A DNA stretch of 64,000 nucleotides from assembly GCA_020848275.1 (NCBI GenBank), contig JADLAK010000044.1, positions 1-64,000 on the forward strand, read 5' to 3'. Position 1 is the stretch's first letter; the number at the start of each line of letters is the position of its first letter. The position numbers and the translations under genes were made by a program. Shown here one piece after another: positions 7,985 to 17,115 of the stretch. The notes under the pieces were generated by a model. That model was not told the DNA's origin, ran no database searches, and was given only the letters and a program-made list of their open reading frames with translations. Origin of the DNA: Planctomycetota bacterium. Lineage in GTDB: Bacteria > Planctomycetota > UBA8742 > UBA2392.

Positions 7985-9162
7985 CACAGTTCCCCCTTTA
8001 AGGCGCGGTCGAGGGCGGCGGGTAGAAGGGCGTCGAGTTCGGCAGCGGACTCGGTTTGTAGGCCCTTCAGTGTGTCCGCCTTCGCCTGCAACGCATCTAG
8101 TTCCGCCACGATCCGGCGTTGCTCGGGCAATGGAGGGACCGGAAGCGTAACGGCACGCAATAACTTTAAGTTCAGATTGCCCTGCGAATTCCCTCGTCCC
8201 AAAGTCTCACGATGTGAACTTGCTCGACCTGCGGGGGAATTCAGCCACTGAACGAGATACTCCGGCGAAAGCCGAGTGCTGTCCGTCCGAATTAATGCAA
8301 GGCTTACGTAAATGGCGAAGTCGATCTCTTGGTCAATAACAGCGGCTTCACCTATTCCTGCGCCTACACGCGTCATGAGCACATCGCCCCGCCTCGGCTT
8401 ATTACGCGCGGTGTAGCTGCGAAAATCGTCGTGCGATACCTTGCGATGTTTCTCGGGCTTGAAGCGAAAGGGCTTCACATTTTGGGCGGAAAGGAAAATC
8501 GCACCTTGTTCGGTATACCGCGGGGTTTGGTGCGTGCCGTCCGTGATGATAGGACAAACTTCCTCAAGTTTCATTTGTGGCCACCGACCGGAAAGGAATT
8601 CTCCTGAAATGGACCCCGCCAACGCTACGGTTTCTTCGGCGGCTTGATCGTGTAGGGTGCGGGCTTCGGTGATTTTGGCGGAGAGGGCGTCGAGGTAGGC
8701 GACGATGCGCCGCTGTTCTTCGATTGGCGGCAGAGAAATCGAACTCGCCAGAAATCTATCGATTTTGAGCCGAACGCGGTTTGTAGTGCCCTCGCTCGCT
8801 TTGCGGCACATGTCGACGAAGTCCGGCGTGCGGCACACCCAACCGAGGTACTCGGGCAGCAAGCGGTCAGGGTCCGGGCGGAAAACCGGAAAGTCAGAAC
8901 TGACCACGGCCTGGTCCAACGTTGGCGGCAGCAAACCAAGGGCACCATTGCGTGCATCAATCTTGGACAAGATGAACTCGCCTGAGTTGACCTGAAGGCG
9001 CGAGCTACCGGACATGGCAGACCCGGCAACGATCCCACGTTCAACCACACCTTTGCCCCAAAGTCGCACCGTCACTTCGCGATAGGTCGCGGTGGGAATG
9101 ATGCTCACCCAGTTGTCGCTGGGCGTCAGGACGTCAGCCAATGGGACGCTTACTCTGGTCAC
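7984..9162 (-). CDS. hsdS: Type I restriction-modification specificity subunit HsdS
   Basis: The protein is 392 aa, starting at GTG 9162, which overlaps the previous gene's TGA as GTGA; an upstream in-frame start would run deep into that gene. It has two target-recognition domains, each followed by a conserved helix. The first is FLASSISLPPIEEQRRIVAY near residue 150-170, and the second is LRAVTLPVPPLPEQRRIVAE near 335-355. A coiled coil follows each. HsdS sets the DNA sequence methylated or cut by the HsdM/HsdR complex. Neither hsdM nor hsdR is present between here and the island edge at 10.0 kb or elsewhere in the window. It is therefore an orphan or works with subunits encoded elsewhere. 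Confidence 0.92.
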   Translation of the reverse strand: MTRVSVPLADVLTPSDNWVSIIPTATYREVTVRLWGKGVVERGIVAGSAMSGSSRLQVNSGEFILSKIDARNGALGLLPPTLDQAVVSSDFPVFRPDPDRLLPEYLGWVCRTPDFVDMCRKASEGTTNRVRLKIDRFLASSISLPPIEEQRRIVAYLDALSAKITEARTLHDQAAEETVALAGSISGEFLSGRWPQMKLEEVCPIITDGTHQTPRYTEQGAIFLSAQNVKPFRFKPEKHRKVSHDDFRSYTARNKPRRGDVLMTRVGAGIGEAAVIDQEIDFAIYVSLALIRTDSTRLSPEYLVQWLNSPAGRASSHRETLGRGNSQGNLNLKLLRAVTLPVPPLPEQRRIVAELDALQAKADTLKGLQTESAAELDALLPAALDRALKGEL

Positions 9163-9587
9163 GCGCCATCTTTCCGCAGAAGCCAATGCACGATCTGCAG
9201 AAAGTTCGGGCTGTCGAACTCGCGAACCTTGCCGTTCTCGCCCAAGTAGAAATGGACGTGACCACCCCCGAGTATGCGCTTGAGCAGCAACGGCAGGTTT
9301 TTCAGGTAGGAAAGCCACACGTTCCGGTCAGCCTGTGAAGCCAAGGGGCCATGGTTGAACAAGGCCTGCTCCAGCGTCATCGGATGATTGTGGAAGATGA
9401 CAACCTCGGCCTCATGGCTGCTTTGAAGATGCCGATGGATTGCGACTTCCAAAGACGGCGACACGTCCACCGTGCGCTCGGCACCGACGTGAAAATGCAC
9501 ATGCGAAATCTTCGTGCCGCGTCGCTTATGGCCGAACCCGACGACAAGGTATTCAGCAATTATGCGCGCCGTTATCGTGGTCCACAC
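9159..9587 (-). CDS. JAMM/RadC-like metalloprotein
   Basis: The 142-aa protein contains VVIFHNHP (His66, His68) followed by 'PLASQADR' (Ser84, Asp87). This is the H-x-H...S-x-x-D arrangement of the JAMM/MPN+ fold as in RadC proteins, though the His-to-Ser spacing is longer than the usual 7-10 residues. Zinc-dependent isopeptidase or nuclease roles are known for relatives; which applies here cannot be told. It is coupled to hsdS by a 4-nt GTGA overlap. The GTG at 9587 has no clear ribosome site and an in-frame stop lies not far upstream, so the gene may have lost its 5' end by deletion, perhaps together with hsdM. Confidence 0.6.
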   Translation of the reverse strand: MWTTITARIIAEYLVVGFGHKRRGTKISHVHFHVGAERTVDVSPSLEVAIHRHLQSSHEAEVVIFHNHPMTLEQALFNHGPLASQADRNVWLSYLKNLPLLLKRILGGGHVHFYLGENGKVREFDSPNFLQIVHWLLRKDGA

Positions 9588-9720
9588 CGGGAATCGCGCA
9601 TTTGCCAGCGGGCGTCGCTACCAGAGGACGCCATGGGTAACCAAGACGAACAAGACATCGCCCCGGCGATACCCGCCGAAGGGAATCCCTTCCTTCTAGA
9701 TAAACGGTATCGCAATTATT
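9588..9720. other. Non-coding remnant sequence at island edge
   Basis: No gene is supported between the JAMM-like gene and the integrase relic. Short open frames exist on both strands but none has a ribosome site or recognisable motif. With the relic and tRNA fragment described separately, the whole 9588-10161 interval looks like decayed mobile-element DNA. Confidence 0.5.
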
Positions 9721-9819
9721 CTAGTCCTGCTGTAACTCCACACCACTCCTCGTCGCGTCGTTCCATACGACATACCAGCGGGTCACGCCTCGTTTGATCG
9801 ACCGAGCCAAAAACGCCAC
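9721..9819 (-). pseudogene. N-terminal relic of a phage-type integrase
   Basis: The minus strand from GTG 9819 to TAG 9721 encodes 32 residues: VAFLARSIKRGVTRWYVVWN, then DATRSGVELQQD. The pattern 'KRG...WYVVW.DA' is characteristic of the start of tyrosine-recombinase integrases (the Arm-DNA-binding strand). No downstream catalytic part survives. It starts about 200 nt from a tRNA 3' end and points away from it, the usual position of an integrase gene beside its attachment site. Short length limits certainty, but context and motif agree. Confidence 0.55.
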
Positions 9820-9998
9820 GAGTACTCCGCAAGTGGGCCTGTTCCTGTCCGACCCTTTGTCCGACCCTGGAAAAGTGAAATTCGGTAAAACTCTACAAAC
9901 TTGCGCTTTGCCTTGGAATGGCGTTAGTTCAACACTCTTATCCTGTTACGTGAATTTACGGGGGCTGCCGAAAGGCGCGTAAAAGCGTTTTTAACTAA

Positions 9999-10043
9999 CT
10001 GTTAATCACGAGGTTGATGGTTCGAGTCCACCCGCCCCTGCCA
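9999..10043 (+). repeat. tRNA-Asn-like 3' fragment; left copy of direct repeat (putative att site)
   Basis: The fragment has tRNA geometry. An anticodon-loop-like CTGTTAA (anticodon GTT) at 9999-10005 is followed by 5 nt, a 5-nt variable loop AGGTT, a T-arm GATGG-TTCGAGT-CCACC, then CGCCCCT, discriminator G and CCA. The last 26 nt (10018-10043) are identical to 19827-19852. No matching 5' half exists (AGGGGCG is missing), and the anticodon and T stems do not pair fully, so this is not a functional tRNA. A tRNA 3' end next to an integrase relic is the classic mark of an island attachment site. Confidence 0.65.
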
Positions 10044-10161
10044 CCTTCTTTTCAGCCTGGGAAGCCGCTTCCAAGGCATCCGCCGATTAAAAAACTCCAG
10101 AAAGGGAACATGTACACAGTGTCGTACACCTTATTTTTTTCGCCCGGTTGGCAGAAACAGA

Positions 10162-10887
10162 TCATTCACCGGAACCTGATTCGCGCAGGCGGTAGCCGAC
10201 GCCGGGTTCGGTGATGAGCACTTGGGGCCGAGCGGAGTCGGCCTCGATTTTGCGGCGGAGATGGCCGACATAGACACGCAGATAATGCGTCTGATCGGCC
10301 TGCGTCGGCCCCCAAACCTCGCGCAGAATTTGCTGTTGCGTGGCGACGCGGCCCGCGTGGCGAATCAGGAACGTCAGTAGCTTGTATTCGAGCGGTGACA
10401 GGTGGATCTCCTCGCCGCGCACAAACACCTGGCGCTTGGCGAGGTCAACCTTCAACCCCTCCACCGCGAAAATCGGGCTGTCCGGCTCTTTGGTGTGCGA
10501 TTGGGCGTGGCGCAGGGCCACGCGTAGCCGCGCAAGCAGCTCGCCGGCCTGAAAAGGCTTGGTGAGGTAATCGTCGGCGCCGTGATCCAGCGCGTTGATC
10601 TTGTCCTGCTCCTGCCCGCGCGCGGAAATCACGATCACCGGCACACTCGACCACTCGCGCAAGCGCTTCAATACTTCCAGGCCGTCCATATCGGGCAGGC
10701 CGAGATCGAGCAACACGATGTCAGGGTTATGGCCAGTGGCGTGCATGAGCCCCTGTTGAGCGGTGTCAGCTTCCACCAGACGGTAGTTGTTGACGCTCAA
10801 GGTCGCGCGCAGGAAACGCCGCACCTGCGGTTCGTCTTCAATCAGAAGAACCAGCGGCCCTGATGTTGCGGTAACTTTCGCGGTCAT
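10162..10887 (-). CDS. kdpE: KdpE, OmpR-family response regulator
   Basis: The 241-aa protein has a receiver domain with acidic pocket 'IEDEP', phospho-acceptor in VLLDLGLPDMDG (Asp61) and the conserved Lys in DDYLTKPFQAGELL. A winged-helix OmpR/PhoB DNA-binding domain with LSPLEYKLLTFLIRHAGRV follows. Its ATG overlaps the kdpD stop by 4 nt. Family role: phosphorylated KdpE activates the kdp potassium-uptake operon under K+ limitation. It is the last gene of this kdp operon and ends about 120 nt from the tRNA-end repeat. Confidence 0.95.
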   Translation of the reverse strand: MTAKVTATSGPLVLLIEDEPQVRRFLRATLSVNNYRLVEADTAQQGLMHATGHNPDIVLLDLGLPDMDGLEVLKRLREWSSVPVIVISARGQEQDKINALDHGADDYLTKPFQAGELLARLRVALRHAQSHTKEPDSPIFAVEGLKVDLAKRQVFVRGEEIHLSPLEYKLLTFLIRHAGRVATQQQILREVWGPTQADQTHYLRVYVGHLRRKIEADSARPQVLITEPGVGYRLRESGSGE

Positions 10888-13553
10888 GGCTTGCCCCTGT
10901 CGCCCATGTTTTCCGGAGGCAGCGGCGCGGCTTCCAGCACGAATTGAAATGAAGCGCCGCCGCCGTCGCGATTGCGCGCCCAGATGCGTTCGCCGTGAGC
11001 TTGAAGTATCCCCCGGCAGATGGTCAATCCAAGGCCCGCGCCGCGCACGCCGGGGGCATTGCTCGCGCGATAGAACTTGTCGAACACACGTTCTTCCTGA
11101 CCCGGCGGCAGGCCCGGCCCGTTGTCGGCGACTTCGACCAGCACTCCTTCCGGTGTATTGCGAGCTGAAATCTCAATGGTGCTCAGTGGCGCATACTTAA
11201 CGGCATTTTCAACCAGATTGACGATGACTTGCTCCATCAACACCAAGTCCACCCGCACCGGCGGCACGTCAGGCGGAATGTCGATCTTGACCTGCCGCGA
11301 TTCCAGTTGGTCTTTGAGGGCTTCCAGCGCCGAGCCGACGACTTCTTCGATCAACACCGGTTCTTTGCGCAGCCGCAACTGGCCGGATTCCAGCCGCGTC
11401 ATGTCCAGCAGGTTATTCACCAGCCGGTTCATGCGCCGCGCCTCGTCGTGGATGCTGCGGACAAGTTCGCGGCTGGTCTCGTCGTCCGTTTTAGGCCCGA
11501 GCAGGGTGCTGGTGGCGCCCGTAATGGCGGCCAGAGGCGTGCGGAGGTCGTGGCTGACGCTCGACAGCAGCGCATTTCGCAGGCGCTCCGTTTCGGCGTC
11601 GACCTGCGAGCGTTGCGCCTTTTCGGCCAACTGTGCGCGTTCCAGCGCCATCGCGGTCTGGCTGGCGAATGCGTTGAGCAGCTCACGCCGATCCACAGCA
11701 ACGGCGCCATCTCCGGCAATGAACGAAGCAACACCGATGTTCCCCGTTGCACCTCGCAGTGGCAGAGCCAGCACGCGCGAGGAAGGAAGATTGTCCGTGC
11801 CCGCGCCCGCGGGTTGGCCGCGCTCAAAGGCAAGCTGTACTACGGCCAGGTCGGCCGCACTCAATTCCGCCTTGCCGGCAAGGCGCTGAAGCGCGCCATC
11901 CTTGCCCGGCGCGAAAATCGCCATATCGCCCGCGACGACATCCTGCATCCTGCGCACCGCAAGCTCAGCCAGCTCTGGTTCACCACGTTCGGCTGACAAC
12001 TCACGCGACAACGCATACAACGCGGCGGTGCGGGTCTCACGCCCTCGCGCGGCTACTGCTTGCCGACGCACGCGGGAAGTCAGGGCGCTGACAATCAAGC
12101 CCACAACGAACATGACTCCGAAGGTGATGACATAGTTGGCGCTTTCCACCGCAAATGTGAAGCGCGGGGGAATGAAGAAGAAATTGAAACAGGCCACCGA
12201 AAGAACTGATCCCAAGACAGAGGGCGCAAAGCCGTAGCGCGCCGACACAAACACAACACCCAGCAGGTAGACCATCGCAAGGTCGCTTGGCGCTACGAAG
12301 CGTTCGAGCGCCGCACCCGCCAGCGTGCAGAGTGCGACGATTACCGCCGCGCCGATATATTCGGTCCAACGGGCTAGACTCGGCGGAGTTTTCAGCGCCG
12401 GGGCAGGTTCGCCTTCCGGTTCATCGCCGGAAATCACTTGCACGTCAATGTCGCCTGACTTGCGGATGAGTTCATCGAGCATCGAGCCGGTGAACAACTC
12501 GCGCCAGCGGCGGTAACGCGGCTTGCCCATCACTATGGTTGTAACGCTGCGTGCACGTGCAAAAGCGAGGATGTCGTCGGCGATATGGTCGCCGACGATG
12601 GTGGTACACTCGGCGCCCAGCCCTTCAGCGTAACTGAGGTTTTCCTCGATGCGCCCGCGGGCGTTTTCGTCCAGGCGGCCGGGCACCTCGACGTTCAGGG
12701 CAATCCACGGCGCCTTGAGGTTGGCGGCCATGCGTCGTGTGGCCCGGATCAGGCGGGTTGAAAACGGGCTGGGTCCGACGGCGACGAGCAGGCGCTGCTG
12801 CGTGGGCCACGGGCTCTTGATGCCTTCTTCGCGCCGGTAGGTGTCGACGGCCTGGTTGACGCGTTCGGCTGTGCGGCGCAGCGCGAGTTCGCGCAGTGCC
12901 AGCAGGTTGCCCTTGCGGAAAAAACTTTGCAGCGCGCGTTTGGCCTGTGTAGGCACGTATACTTTGCCTTCGTCCAGGCGTTTGAGCAGGTCGTCGGGCG
13001 GCAGGTCAACGAGTTCCACTTCGTCCGCGCGCTCCAGTACCGTGTCGGGCACGGTTTCGCGCACAACCACGCCCGTAATCTGCGCGACCACGTCATTGAG
13101 CGACTCGACGTGCTGGACGTTGAGCGTGGACCAGACGGTAATCCCCGCCTCGAGCAAATCGAGCACGTCCTGCCAGCGCTTGTCGTGCTTGCAGTTGGGC
13201 GCGTTGGTGTGGGCCAGTTCATCGAGCAGCATGATTGACGGTTTGCGCGCCAACGCCGCTTCAAGGTCGAATTCTTCGAGGAAGTTGCCCTTGTATTCGA
13301 CACGCTTGCGCGGCAGGACATCCAGCCCCTGCGTCAGCGCCGAAGTTTCTGCACGGCCGTGCGTCTCAACCACGCCGATCAGGATGTCTTTGCCTTCGCG
13401 TTTGGCCGCCCGCGCGGCCTCTAGCATGGCGTAGGTCTTGCCCACGCCCGGCGATGCACCGAAAAAGATTTTCAGCCGCCCGCGCGTGGCGCTTTTCTCG
13501 GCCGCTTTAACTTCGGCCAGAAGCTGATCGGGATCGGGGCGTTGGTCGGTCAC
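10884..13553 (-). CDS. kdpD: KdpD, potassium-sensing histidine kinase
   Basis: The protein is 889 aa and full length. The N-terminal KdpD domain has Walker A GASPGVGKT (32-40), followed by a universal-stress-protein-like domain (about 245-375, 'LLVAVGPSPFSTRLIR'). Four membrane helices lie at about 395-490, then a GAF-like region, the H-box SSVSHDLRTPLAAI, and N, G1 and G2 boxes (NLVENAVKYA, DNGPGLPPG, GAGLGLTIC). It senses K+ or ionic stress and phosphorylates KdpE. The start is GTG at 13553, nine nt after the porin gene, so kdpD is expected to be cotranscribed with it. Confidence 0.95.
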   Translation of the reverse strand: MTDQRPDPDQLLAEVKAAEKSATRGRLKIFFGASPGVGKTYAMLEAARAAKREGKDILIGVVETHGRAETSALTQGLDVLPRKRVEYKGNFLEEFDLEAALARKPSIMLLDELAHTNAPNCKHDKRWQDVLDLLEAGITVWSTLNVQHVESLNDVVAQITGVVVRETVPDTVLERADEVELVDLPPDDLLKRLDEGKVYVPTQAKRALQSFFRKGNLLALRELALRRTAERVNQAVDTYRREEGIKSPWPTQQRLLVAVGPSPFSTRLIRATRRMAANLKAPWIALNVEVPGRLDENARGRIEENLSYAEGLGAECTTIVGDHIADDILAFARARSVTTIVMGKPRYRRWRELFTGSMLDELIRKSGDIDVQVISGDEPEGEPAPALKTPPSLARWTEYIGAAVIVALCTLAGAALERFVAPSDLAMVYLLGVVFVSARYGFAPSVLGSVLSVACFNFFFIPPRFTFAVESANYVITFGVMFVVGLIVSALTSRVRRQAVAARGRETRTAALYALSRELSAERGEPELAELAVRRMQDVVAGDMAIFAPGKDGALQRLAGKAELSAADLAVVQLAFERGQPAGAGTDNLPSSRVLALPLRGATGNIGVASFIAGDGAVAVDRRELLNAFASQTAMALERAQLAEKAQRSQVDAETERLRNALLSSVSHDLRTPLAAITGATSTLLGPKTDDETSRELVRSIHDEARRMNRLVNNLLDMTRLESGQLRLRKEPVLIEEVVGSALEALKDQLESRQVKIDIPPDVPPVRVDLVLMEQVIVNLVENAVKYAPLSTIEISARNTPEGVLVEVADNGPGLPPGQEERVFDKFYRASNAPGVRGAGLGLTICRGILQAHGERIWARNRDGGGASFQFVLEAAPLPPENMGDRGKP

Positions 13554-13562
13554 GGGCGCAGT

Positions 13563-14345
13563 CTAGAACGACACTCCCAAGGCAAACAGCGCCCAGAACT
13601 CGCCGTCGTCATGCGGGTTGATGGTGTCCTCGGGCGTGATCGTGTAATTCACGACAAGCTTGGCCCACAGGCAGCGCCAGCCGACCTGGACGCCCGCGCC
13701 GAAGTTCACGTCCGCGATCGCGGAGTCCACGTTGAGTTGGCCGTGGTTGTAGCCCACCCAGAATTGCAGCGGGAACGTCAGCGTAATGTTTTCGGCTACG
13801 GTCAGGTTCGGGCCCGCGTCGGCGCCAAAACGCAGGTAGTAGTCGTTGCCCTTGTCGTAGTCGTAGAACAACTGGCCGTAGACCGACACCGGCACAAACG
13901 CCGGCAGGGCGGGCACGTAAAAACGCACGTCCGTGAACAGCTCTGACGTCGTCCCGGCGTGTCCGTCAGTGTTTGGATAAATGTAACTGATGTGGCCGAC
14001 GCCGAATTCGAGCTGCCAGAAACGGCGGCGAAAGAAGAACGTCAGGTCAATTTCGTCGAGAGTTTTCGTGCTTGCCTCGTGCTCCTCGCGGCCCGACAGC
14101 GCCCAGCTTCCCCAAACGCTGAAACCAAGCCCGACGTTGGGCGTGTTCAGCGTAAAGCTGGGCTGAAACGCGGGCCGGTCGTCGTAGACGTCCCAGCCGC
14201 GAAATATGTATTTCGATACAACATCCACCTCGGCGCTGATCGAGAACTGCTTCAACCAGCTTTGCTCGGCGCTTTCAGTGGACTTCACGTCCTCAGCGCA
14301 CAACGGTGCGGCGGCAAAAAACAACAACATCCATGCGTACTTCAC
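13563..14345 (-). CDS. TorF-like outer-membrane porin inside the kdp operon
   Basis: The 260-aa protein starts at GTG 14345 with AAGGAG seven nt upstream. A signal peptide (MKYAWMLLFFAAAPLCA, cleaved before Glu-Asp) precedes an amphipathic beta-barrel. The motif DVVSKYIFRGWDVYDDRPA is the signature of the TorF family (putative porins with 'SxYxFRG'), and the protein ends in Phe like other outer-membrane barrels. It lies between kdpC and kdpD, nine nt from kdpD. The likely role is outer-membrane permeation linked to K+ uptake; that role is inferred from operon position only. Confidence 0.75.
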   Translation of the reverse strand: MKYAWMLLFFAAAPLCAEDVKSTESAEQSWLKQFSISAEVDVVSKYIFRGWDVYDDRPAFQPSFTLNTPNVGLGFSVWGSWALSGREEHEASTKTLDEIDLTFFFRRRFWQLEFGVGHISYIYPNTDGHAGTTSELFTDVRFYVPALPAFVPVSVYGQLFYDYDKGNDYYLRFGADAGPNLTVAENITLTFPLQFWVGYNHGQLNVDSAIADVNFGAGVQVGWRCLWAKLVVNYTITPEDTINPHDDGEFWALFALGVSF

Positions 14346-14394
14346 TTCATTCTCCTTCGCGCTCTGCGCGATATGTGGACAGACGATCTCCCCG

Positions 14395-14414
14395 GCGCGG
14401 CGTAATAGCCGCGC
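14395..14414 (-). terminator. GC hairpin between kdpC and the porin gene
   Basis: A perfect 7-bp stem GCGCGGC / GCCGCGC encloses the loop GTAATA in the 92-nt gap after kdpC. There is no T-run on either side, so it is more likely an attenuator or mRNA-stabilising hairpin that lowers expression of the distal genes than a full terminator. Confidence 0.35.
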
Positions 14415-14437
14415 AGCCTTGATTCATGCGGGGTCGG

Positions 14438-15031
14438 TTAAGGCGCGGGCTTCAACTTCTCCAGCGCAAGGTTCAACTCCAGCACGTTGACGGCAGGTTC
14501 ACCCAACAGGCCGACAAACCGGCCATACGTGTATTTGGCAACCAGTTCACGCACGTCCCTCTCGGGCACGCCACTGACGGCGGCTACACGCGCAATCTGG
14601 TATTCCGCCGCAGCGGGGCTGATGTGCGGGTCCAGGCCGCTGCCCGACGCCGTCACCAAGTCCACTGGTACGGGCGCATCATTCTTCACGCCCGCAGCTT
14701 TCTCGGCGTCATGCAGTGCGGCGACGCGGTCCTTCACAGCCTGCAAAAACGCCGGGTTGGTGGGGCCCGCGTTACTGCCTGAGGACGCGCCTGCGTTGTA
14801 GCCGTGCGGACCTGTCGCCGACGGGCGGCTCCAGAAGCGGCCGGGCTCACCAAAAGGCTGGCCGATCAAGGCCGACCCGCGCACGCGGTCACCCTCGCGG
14901 ATCAGGCTGCCGTTGGCCTGGTGCGGGAAAATCACCTGTGACACGCCCGTCACCAGCAGCGGATAGGCGGCGCCGGTCAGCACCGTGAACAACACAAGCA
15001 GGACAATTGCCGGTCGAATAGAACTAATCAT
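14438..15031 (-). CDS. kdpC: KdpC subunit of the K+-transporting ATPase
   Basis: The 197-aa protein has one N-terminal membrane helix (about 7-27) and a periplasmic domain carrying [20 protein letters not shown] and [22 protein letters not shown], both typical of KdpC. KdpC stabilises the KdpFABC complex. The start overlaps the kdpB stop by 4 nt. Confidence 0.96.
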   Translation of the reverse strand: MISSIRPAIVLLVLFTVLTGAAYPLLVTGVSQVIFPHQANGSLIREGDRVRGSALIGQPFGEPGRFWSRPSATGPHGYNAGASSGSNAGPTNPAFLQAVKDRVAALHDAEKAAGVKNDAPVPVDLVTASGSGLDPHISPAAAEYQIARVAAVSGVPERDVRELVAKYTYGRFVGLLGEPAVNVLELNLALEKLKPAP

Positions 15032-17115
15032 GACACACCTCCACCCGCGCCGACTGCCACCAGCAGCACGTCAATCACCTTGATGCCAATAAAGGGCGCA
15101 ATCAGGCCGCCCACGCCGTAAATCAGGATGTTCTGGCGCAGCAACTTCGCCGCGCCGATGGGCCGGTACTTCACCCCCTTGAGTGCCAGCGGGATCAGCG
15201 CAACGATGATCAGCGCGTTGAAAATGACCGCGCTCAGAATCGCGCTTGCGGGATTTAGGCCCATCACGTTCAGCGCGTTCAAGCTTGGGTACGTCGCCGC
15301 AAAAGCCGCCGGGATGATCGCGAAATACTTGGCGACGTCGTTGGCGATGCTGAACGTTGTCAGCGCGCCGCGCGTCATCAACATCTGCTTTCCGGTCTCG
15401 ACAACCTCGATCAGTTTCGTCGGGTTGCTGTCGAGGTCGACCATGTTGCCGGCTTCCTTGGCGGCCTGCGTGCCGCTGTTCATGGCGACAGCCACGTCAG
15501 CCTGCGCAAGCGCGGGCGCGTCGTTGGTGCCGTCGCCGGTCATCGCCACCATGCGGCCTTGCGCCTGGTAGTCGCGAATGAGCTTCAGCTTGGCCTCGGG
15601 CGTCGCCTGGGCAAGGAAGTCGTCAACGCCGGCCTCCGCGGCAATCGCCGCCGCCGTCAGCGGATTATCGCCCGTGATCATCACGGTCTTGATGCCCATG
15701 CGCCGCAGTTCCGCGAAGCGCTCGCGGATACCGCCCTTGACGATGTCCTTCAACTGGATGACGCCAAGCGCGACTGCACGGCCGGCTTTCTTTTCGGCAA
15801 CGACCAAGGGCGTGCCGCCCTTTTTGGCGATGTCGTCCGCCGCCGCACGAACACCGCCCGGGAGAGTGCCGCCCTCAGCCTTCACCCATTCGGTGATGGC
15901 TTCGAGCGAACCTTTTCGGACCTGGCGGTCGGCGAAATCCACGCCACTCATGCGTGTGTTGGCCGAAAACGGCACGAACTTGGCGCCAATGGCCTCGACG
16001 TCGCGCGAACGCAGGCCGAACTTCTCCTTGGCCAGCACTACGATGCTGCGGCCTTCGGGCGTTTCATCGGCAAGCGAACTCAGTTGTGCGCAATCGGCCA
16101 GCACGCCGACATGGACGTTCTCGGCGGGCAGGAATGCGACCGCCTGGCGGTTGCCCAGCGTGATCGTGCCGGTTTTGTCGAGCAGCAGCACGTCGACGTC
16201 GCCCGCGGCCTCCACCGCGCGGCCGGATGTCGCAATCACGTTGGCCTGAATCATGCGATCCATGCCCGCGATGCCGATGGCCGACAGCAGGCCGCCAATC
16301 GTCGTGGGAATCAGGCACACCAGCAGCGCAACCAGCACTGTGATCGTGATGGGCGCGCCGGCCCCGGCTTCGTTGACGGCGTAAATCGAATAAGGAAGCA
16401 ACGTCGCACAGGCGAGCAGGAAGATGATGGTCAATCCCGCGAGCAAGATATCCAGCGCGATTTCGTTGGGCGTCTTGCGGCGCTTGGCGCCCTCGACCAT
16501 CGCGATCATGCGGTCGAGGAACGAATCGCCGGGCGTCGCCGTCACGCGCACGATGATCCAGTCCGACAGCACGCGCGTGCCGCCGGTGACGGCGCTGCGG
16601 TCGCCGCCGCTTTCACGGATCACGGGCGCGCTTTCGCCGGTGATGGCGCTTTCGTCCACGCTGGCCACACCCTCGACGATTTCACCGTCGGCGGCGATCA
16701 CGTCACCGGCTTCGACGAGAATCAGGTCGTCCTGTTTCAGGTCCGCGGCGTTGCGCTCAGTACGTTTGGAATTGCGGTCGGCCTCACTCAGCAGCTTGGC
16801 GATCACGTTCTGGCGCGTCTTGCGCAATGCGGCGGCCTGGGCCTTACCGCGGCCTTCGGCCATTGCCTCGGCGAAGTTGGCGAACAGCACGGTAAACCAC
16901 AGCCACGCCGAAATGCCGAGGATGAACAGCGGCGACGCTTCACCCGAGCCAAACAGCGAGTGAGCGAACAATAATGTTGTCAGCAGGCTGCCCACCCATA
17001 CCACGAACATCACCGGGTTGCGCACCTGCCGGCGCGGGTTGAGTTTAAGAACAGCGTCAATCGCGGCCTGCTTGGCAATCGCGACATCGAATAGAGAGTG
17101 TTTTTTCGTGCTCAT
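15028..17115 (-). CDS. kdpB: KdpB, P-type ATPase catalytic subunit
   Basis: The 695-aa protein carries the phosphorylation motif [13 protein letters not shown], the actuator ITGESAPVI (whose Ser is the inhibitory phosphorylation site in characterised KdpB) and the hinge [19 protein letters not shown]. It hydrolyses ATP to drive K+ import through KdpA. The length is normal for the family. It overlaps kdpA and kdpC by 4 nt each. Confidence 0.97.
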   Translation of the reverse strand: MSTKKHSLFDVAIAKQAAIDAVLKLNPRRQVRNPVMFVVWVGSLLTTLLFAHSLFGSGEASPLFILGISAWLWFTVLFANFAEAMAEGRGKAQAAALRKTRQNVIAKLLSEADRNSKRTERNAADLKQDDLILVEAGDVIAADGEIVEGVASVDESAITGESAPVIRESGGDRSAVTGGTRVLSDWIIVRVTATPGDSFLDRMIAMVEGAKRRKTPNEIALDILLAGLTIIFLLACATLLPYSIYAVNEAGAGAPITITVLVALLVCLIPTTIGGLLSAIGIAGMDRMIQANVIATSGRAVEAAGDVDVLLLDKTGTITLGNRQAVAFLPAENVHVGVLADCAQLSSLADETPEGRSIVVLAKEKFGLRSRDVEAIGAKFVPFSANTRMSGVDFADRQVRKGSLEAITEWVKAEGGTLPGGVRAAADDIAKKGGTPLVVAEKKAGRAVALGVIQLKDIVKGGIRERFAELRRMGIKTVMITGDNPLTAAAIAAEAGVDDFLAQATPEAKLKLIRDYQAQGRMVAMTGDGTNDAPALAQADVAVAMNSGTQAAKEAGNMVDLDSNPTKLIEVVETGKQMLMTRGALTTFSIANDVAKYFAIIPAAFAATYPSLNALNVMGLNPASAILSAVIFNALIIVALIPLALKGVKYRPIGAAKLLRQNILIYGVGGLIAPFIGIKVIDVLLVAVGAGGGVS

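Noticed and set aside
9999-10043. Functional tRNA-Asn gene (also 19808-19852)
   Set aside because: No complementary 5' acceptor (AGGGGCG) or D-arm at the required distance, and stems are mispaired; only the 3' half is present.
15559-16974. 471-aa open frame antisense to kdpB; similar long shadows opposite kdpA, pilB, the C25 gene, the HD gene and the antiporter gene
   Set aside because: High third-position GC leaves few stops on the opposite strand; the sense genes have clear families.
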